Source of the DNA: Rotaria sordida
Lineage: Eukaryota > Rotifera > Eurotatoria > Philodinida > Philodinidae
Assembly: GCA_905250125.1 (NCBI GenBank)
Contig: CAJNOL010000538.1
Location: 61,321 to 125,320 of the forward strand
DNA length: 64,000 bases
Direction of reading: 5' to 3'
Both the position numbers and the translations under genes were made by a program. Within the stretch, counting starts at the first letter, position 1, and every line of letters starts with the position of its first letter. Of this stretch, positions 61,321-64,000 are shown in pieces. Below the pieces are notes generated by a model. The model was not told the DNA's origin. It did no database searches and saw nothing but the letters and a program-made list of their open reading frames with translations.

Positions 61321-63240
61321 ATTGATTTCTCCTATTTAAAAACACATTCTAATATTAACTATCATTAAGTAAACCTAGGATGTATTAACCACAATTAAGC
61401 ACACAGAATACTTAATACTCACTGAACAATATTCTAAAGTATACGCGGATGACATCGACATTAACTTCAGAACCTAATACTATAAACTATTACTATTGAA
61501 AAGGAAGTCAACATATTAACTTCCAAAACATCCAATTCCAACAAAAGACATACAATAGCGTACTACATAAACAATATAAACTTAGAAGGCTCCTATTACT
61601 TCTCCTACCAACAGATTTCCATAAAACATTATAGCCTTAAATATTAATCTCTAAACTATCAGCTATGAGTCAATTCCAATTCCAAGATAAATAAATATTC
61701 ATAAACAAAATAATAATGAAATAAACATCAGCTTAAAAGATCCTTCTTTTTTTTCTTAACAGTTCGAACTTCTGCTGAGACTGAGATAAATTAGATTCTA
61801 ATTAAATCTATTTGGCAACTCTACCACTTCTTAGATTCACCTACACTTAAATTAAAGTTAAATATAACTTAATATACATATATATATATACACGAACAGT
61901 TCTTTATTCTTATCTATTTCAATTATTTTTGTTTTTAAACTGTTTCAAAACTATTTTATTTTATATAAATCTCAACTTAGTCCAATACAAACATTTTTGA
62001 CTAGCGAATATACATGATTGATACAAAACTTTCTAACGAGTACTTATATATACAATGAATATAAACAGATATTGAAAAAAGACAGTTATTCAATATTCCA
62101 CTCATATACAACAAACTAAATAGTTTTGTCAACATTATCGCAAAAAAAAGGAAATGAAATAAAAGAAAACGCTCAGTCTCTTAATATAAACAAGAAAAAA
62201 AACCAATTAGAGAAAAGAACCAATGGATGATTTCGTAGAGATTACAAAACTAAATAGTTTAAACAAGTTTCGAAAAGAATTATGAAAGTAAATTTATAAA
62301 AAGAAATATTCTATTACATCACAATAACAAAGTAGAAAGATATTACTTTACTTAATCGAATTCAATTTAATTTGATTCCTATCTAAAATCATCGTCTTTC
62401 ATTAATACTATGTCGAAAATGCGATTGTTTGCGATACTTTATTGGAATTCTCTGCCAATTATTTTTATAATAAAAGTCAATAATATAACAAATTTACAAA
62501 TTTCTTTTCAAAATGCTTCAAAAAGTTGAGAATCTTTGCGCCTCGAAAAAAATTGTTCGAATTTCTAGCATGATCATCTGTATTGAATAAACCATGATAA
62601 GTTATTCTAAATAATTTTCTCTATTGTGATCTATCATTAAAAGTAATGTATCACTTTTTACCATTAATAAGAATAATTATGCATTGAAAACAAAACAAAA
62701 TGCATGCTATTCTCATATCGTAGCTTGATATGATGAAATACGAAAAATAATTATATTTGGTTATTTAGACACATCCCATTGTTTCATCAACATGTGTCAC
62801 AATGAACATGTTTTATAAGCTAAAATCATTCTGGAATAAAGAAACCATTAGAATGAGAAAGAAATCGCTGTTTTGAGGATGTCGTTTTCAAACTATACCA
62901 AACATATGCGCTAGAACATTGAATTAAAAATGGAATTGTATGAATGTTTAATTCATCACTGGAAATGACAGAAGATATTCATCTATAAAAAAATGCATCT
63001 TAGCATAGATGAACATATACAGTAATACCCATGTTTACAACAACAACAACAATCATTCTTTTATAATATGAAAAATTTCTTTGTTTGGGAAGTCACCTAG
63101 GGCGTAATTTATTTTTCGTTTTCATCACTCTCTTGTTTTAAGGTAAGCCAAGAAGCATTAATTGCGATTCATCCAATAAAATATTATCTTTACATAGTAA
63201 TATCATGCTTCATTGAGTCTTCATATGTAACTGCAATCAC
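61321..63240. other. Intergenic, nothing recognised
   Basis: AT-rich, about 1.9 kb, without long open frames. Presumably contains distal promoter sequence of the secreted-protein gene. Confidence 0.5.
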
Positions 63241-63243
63241 GGG

Positions 63244-63290
63244 TATAAATACACAAGTAATTTGTAGACATTCTCAATAAGACAGTAAGT
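63244..63290 (+). promoter_or_regulatory. TATA box and 5'-UTR intron donor of the secreted-protein gene
   Basis: TATAAATA at 63244-63251. About 30 nt later transcription could start near TTCTCAATAAG. A perfect GTAAGT donor at 63285 pairs with a TATTTTAG acceptor at 63340, six nt before the ATG, giving a 56-bp 5'-UTR intron typical in size for this genome. Confidence 0.6.
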
Positions 63291-63346
63291 TTAATTTAAA
63301 TATTGTCTTTCTATTCATGTAAAAAATTTCCATATTTTAGCACATC

Positions 63347-63907
63347 ATGTATCGGCTATTAACGATTTTATGTTTCGTTGCTGCAGTACTCTTTCTTCAG
63401 ATTGCTTCTGAAGAAGAGCCACAAGAGTGTGCACACCTCGAGCTGACTAAAGACGAACATGCATCGTTCTATGGTGGTCAATGTGCTGCTTTTGTAGTGG
63501 AAAAAGTAGGTGACAGTACAGAAAGCAGTAACAACAAAGACAAGAGTAAGAGCAAAGACAAAAGTAGCGGCAAAGACAAGAGTAGCGGCAAAGAAGATGG
63601 TCCCAAAGGAGAAAACTGCTACCGGGTAATTGAACATGTTGATTGGTATATTTCTCCAATAAAGCCATATTATACATCGTGGTGCAATTTTCAACAGTTT
63701 CTGCGATGTCATCACAGTTTTTTTCTGGCATGGGCTAACAGAAACTGTAGACCCTTCAAAGCCGTCTGGTTGTGTCCAAAGACCAAACTTTATTTCGCAT
63801 ATATCATCCATCCAGTGAAACCATGCTGGAAATGGGACATTCCAACATATGCATCCGAGTGTCGAATTCATGAGCCACACGATATAGCTGAAATTGTCGA
63901 CCATTAA
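63347..63907 (+). CDS. Secreted cysteine-rich protein with a Lys/Ser/Asp repeat, unknown function
   Basis: Intronless 186-codon frame, ATG at 63347, TAA at 63905. I do not recognise the family. Residues 1-21 (MYRLLTILCFVAAVLFLQIA) form a clear signal peptide. Residues about 60-87 are a tandem low-complexity linker of KSKDKSSGKDKSSGK type. It separates a short N-terminal part with two Cys from a C-terminal part with seven Cys and many aromatic residues (CYRVIEHVDWYISP, SWCNFQQFLRCHHSFFLAW, CRPFKAVWLCP, PCWKWDIP, ECRIHEPHDI). Nine Cys in the mature chain leave one unpaired unless it dimerises. Higher GC than the neighbouring genes. A TATA box and a small 5'-UTR intron support real, probably strong or regulated, expression. 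The long antisense frames are shadows. Confidence 0.75.
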   Translation: MYRLLTILCFVAAVLFLQIASEEEPQECAHLELTKDEHASFYGGQCAAFVVEKVGDSTESSNNKDKSKSKDKSSGKDKSSGKEDGPKGENCYRVIEHVDWYISPIKPYYTSWCNFQQFLRCHHSFFLAWANRNCRPFKAVWLCPKTKLYFAYIIHPVKPCWKWDIPTYASECRIHEPHDIAEIVDH

Positions 63908-64000
63908 ATCAATTTATCGATGACAAAATTCAACAATTTTTAAAATCATTTTTTTACTTCTCTTTATTTCATTCTTCTTGCTCTTGAAAAATTCTCGATT

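Noticed and set aside
61024..61368. 114-codon frame and its antisense partner
   Set aside because: Overlaps the right end of the pogo-like element; translation contains terminal repeat sequence, not a protein domain.
63368..63904. A 178-codon antisense frame opposite the secreted protein
   Set aside because: No signal peptide or domain, and composition is as expected from the complement of the sense gene, which has a TATA box and signal peptide.

Overview
Animal nuclear DNA, AT-rich, with many short (about 50-90 bp) GT-AG introns. The gene set (outer-arm axonemal dynein, DRC5, WDR82, DHX15, KDM8, LETM1) is metazoan. Tight same-strand gene clusters, small introns, many short foldback/MITE-like repeats and two enzymes better known from fungi, plants and microbes (HODM-like and Gpc1-like) fit a bdelloid rotifer or close relative. 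That placement is inference; no marker gene proves it.

Layout: (1) 65-17363 (+) is the 3' two thirds or so of an axonemal dynein heavy chain of the DNAH9/11/17 beta class, about 40 exons, with several introns inflated by foldback elements and one 100-N gap. (2) 17364-19160 is a nest of foldback elements. (3) 19161-about 20450 (-) is a membrane-anchored DUF3445 / heme-dependent oxidative N-demethylase-like protein. (4) 20531-24296 is intergenic with two long palindromes. (5) 24300-28801 (-) holds WDR82 followed 123 nt later by DRC5/TCTE1. (6) 31559-37632 (+) holds DHX15 followed 168 nt later by an unrecognised single-pass membrane protein. (7) 37633-40101 holds repeats, including a very young palindrome. 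(8) 40102-54325 (-) is a five-gene head-to-tail cluster, ADAL > LETM1 > KDM8 > WRAP73 > GPC1, with gaps of only 67, 144, 45 and 100 nt. (9) 54718-56012 (+) is a secreted tartrate-resistant acid phosphatase (ACP5-like), with a broken copy of its exon 2 at about 57170-57320. (10) 58905-61320 holds a decayed mariner transposase and a pogo/Tigger-like element. (11) 63347-63907 (+) is a secreted, cysteine-rich protein of unknown function with a TATA box and a 5'-UTR intron.

How the genes relate: three are cilium or centrosome genes (dynein heavy chain, the nexin-DRC subunit DRC5, the centriolar protein WRAP73), but they lie in separate transcription units. The compact clusters often show a pyrimidine tract plus AG just before the downstream ATG, which suggests polycistronic transcription resolved by spliced-leader trans-splicing. 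The most notable single anomaly is an in-frame TGA at a conserved Trp codon of an otherwise intact WRAP73. The most notable structural theme is that nearly every intron above 500 bp carries a foldback element from a small number of families.
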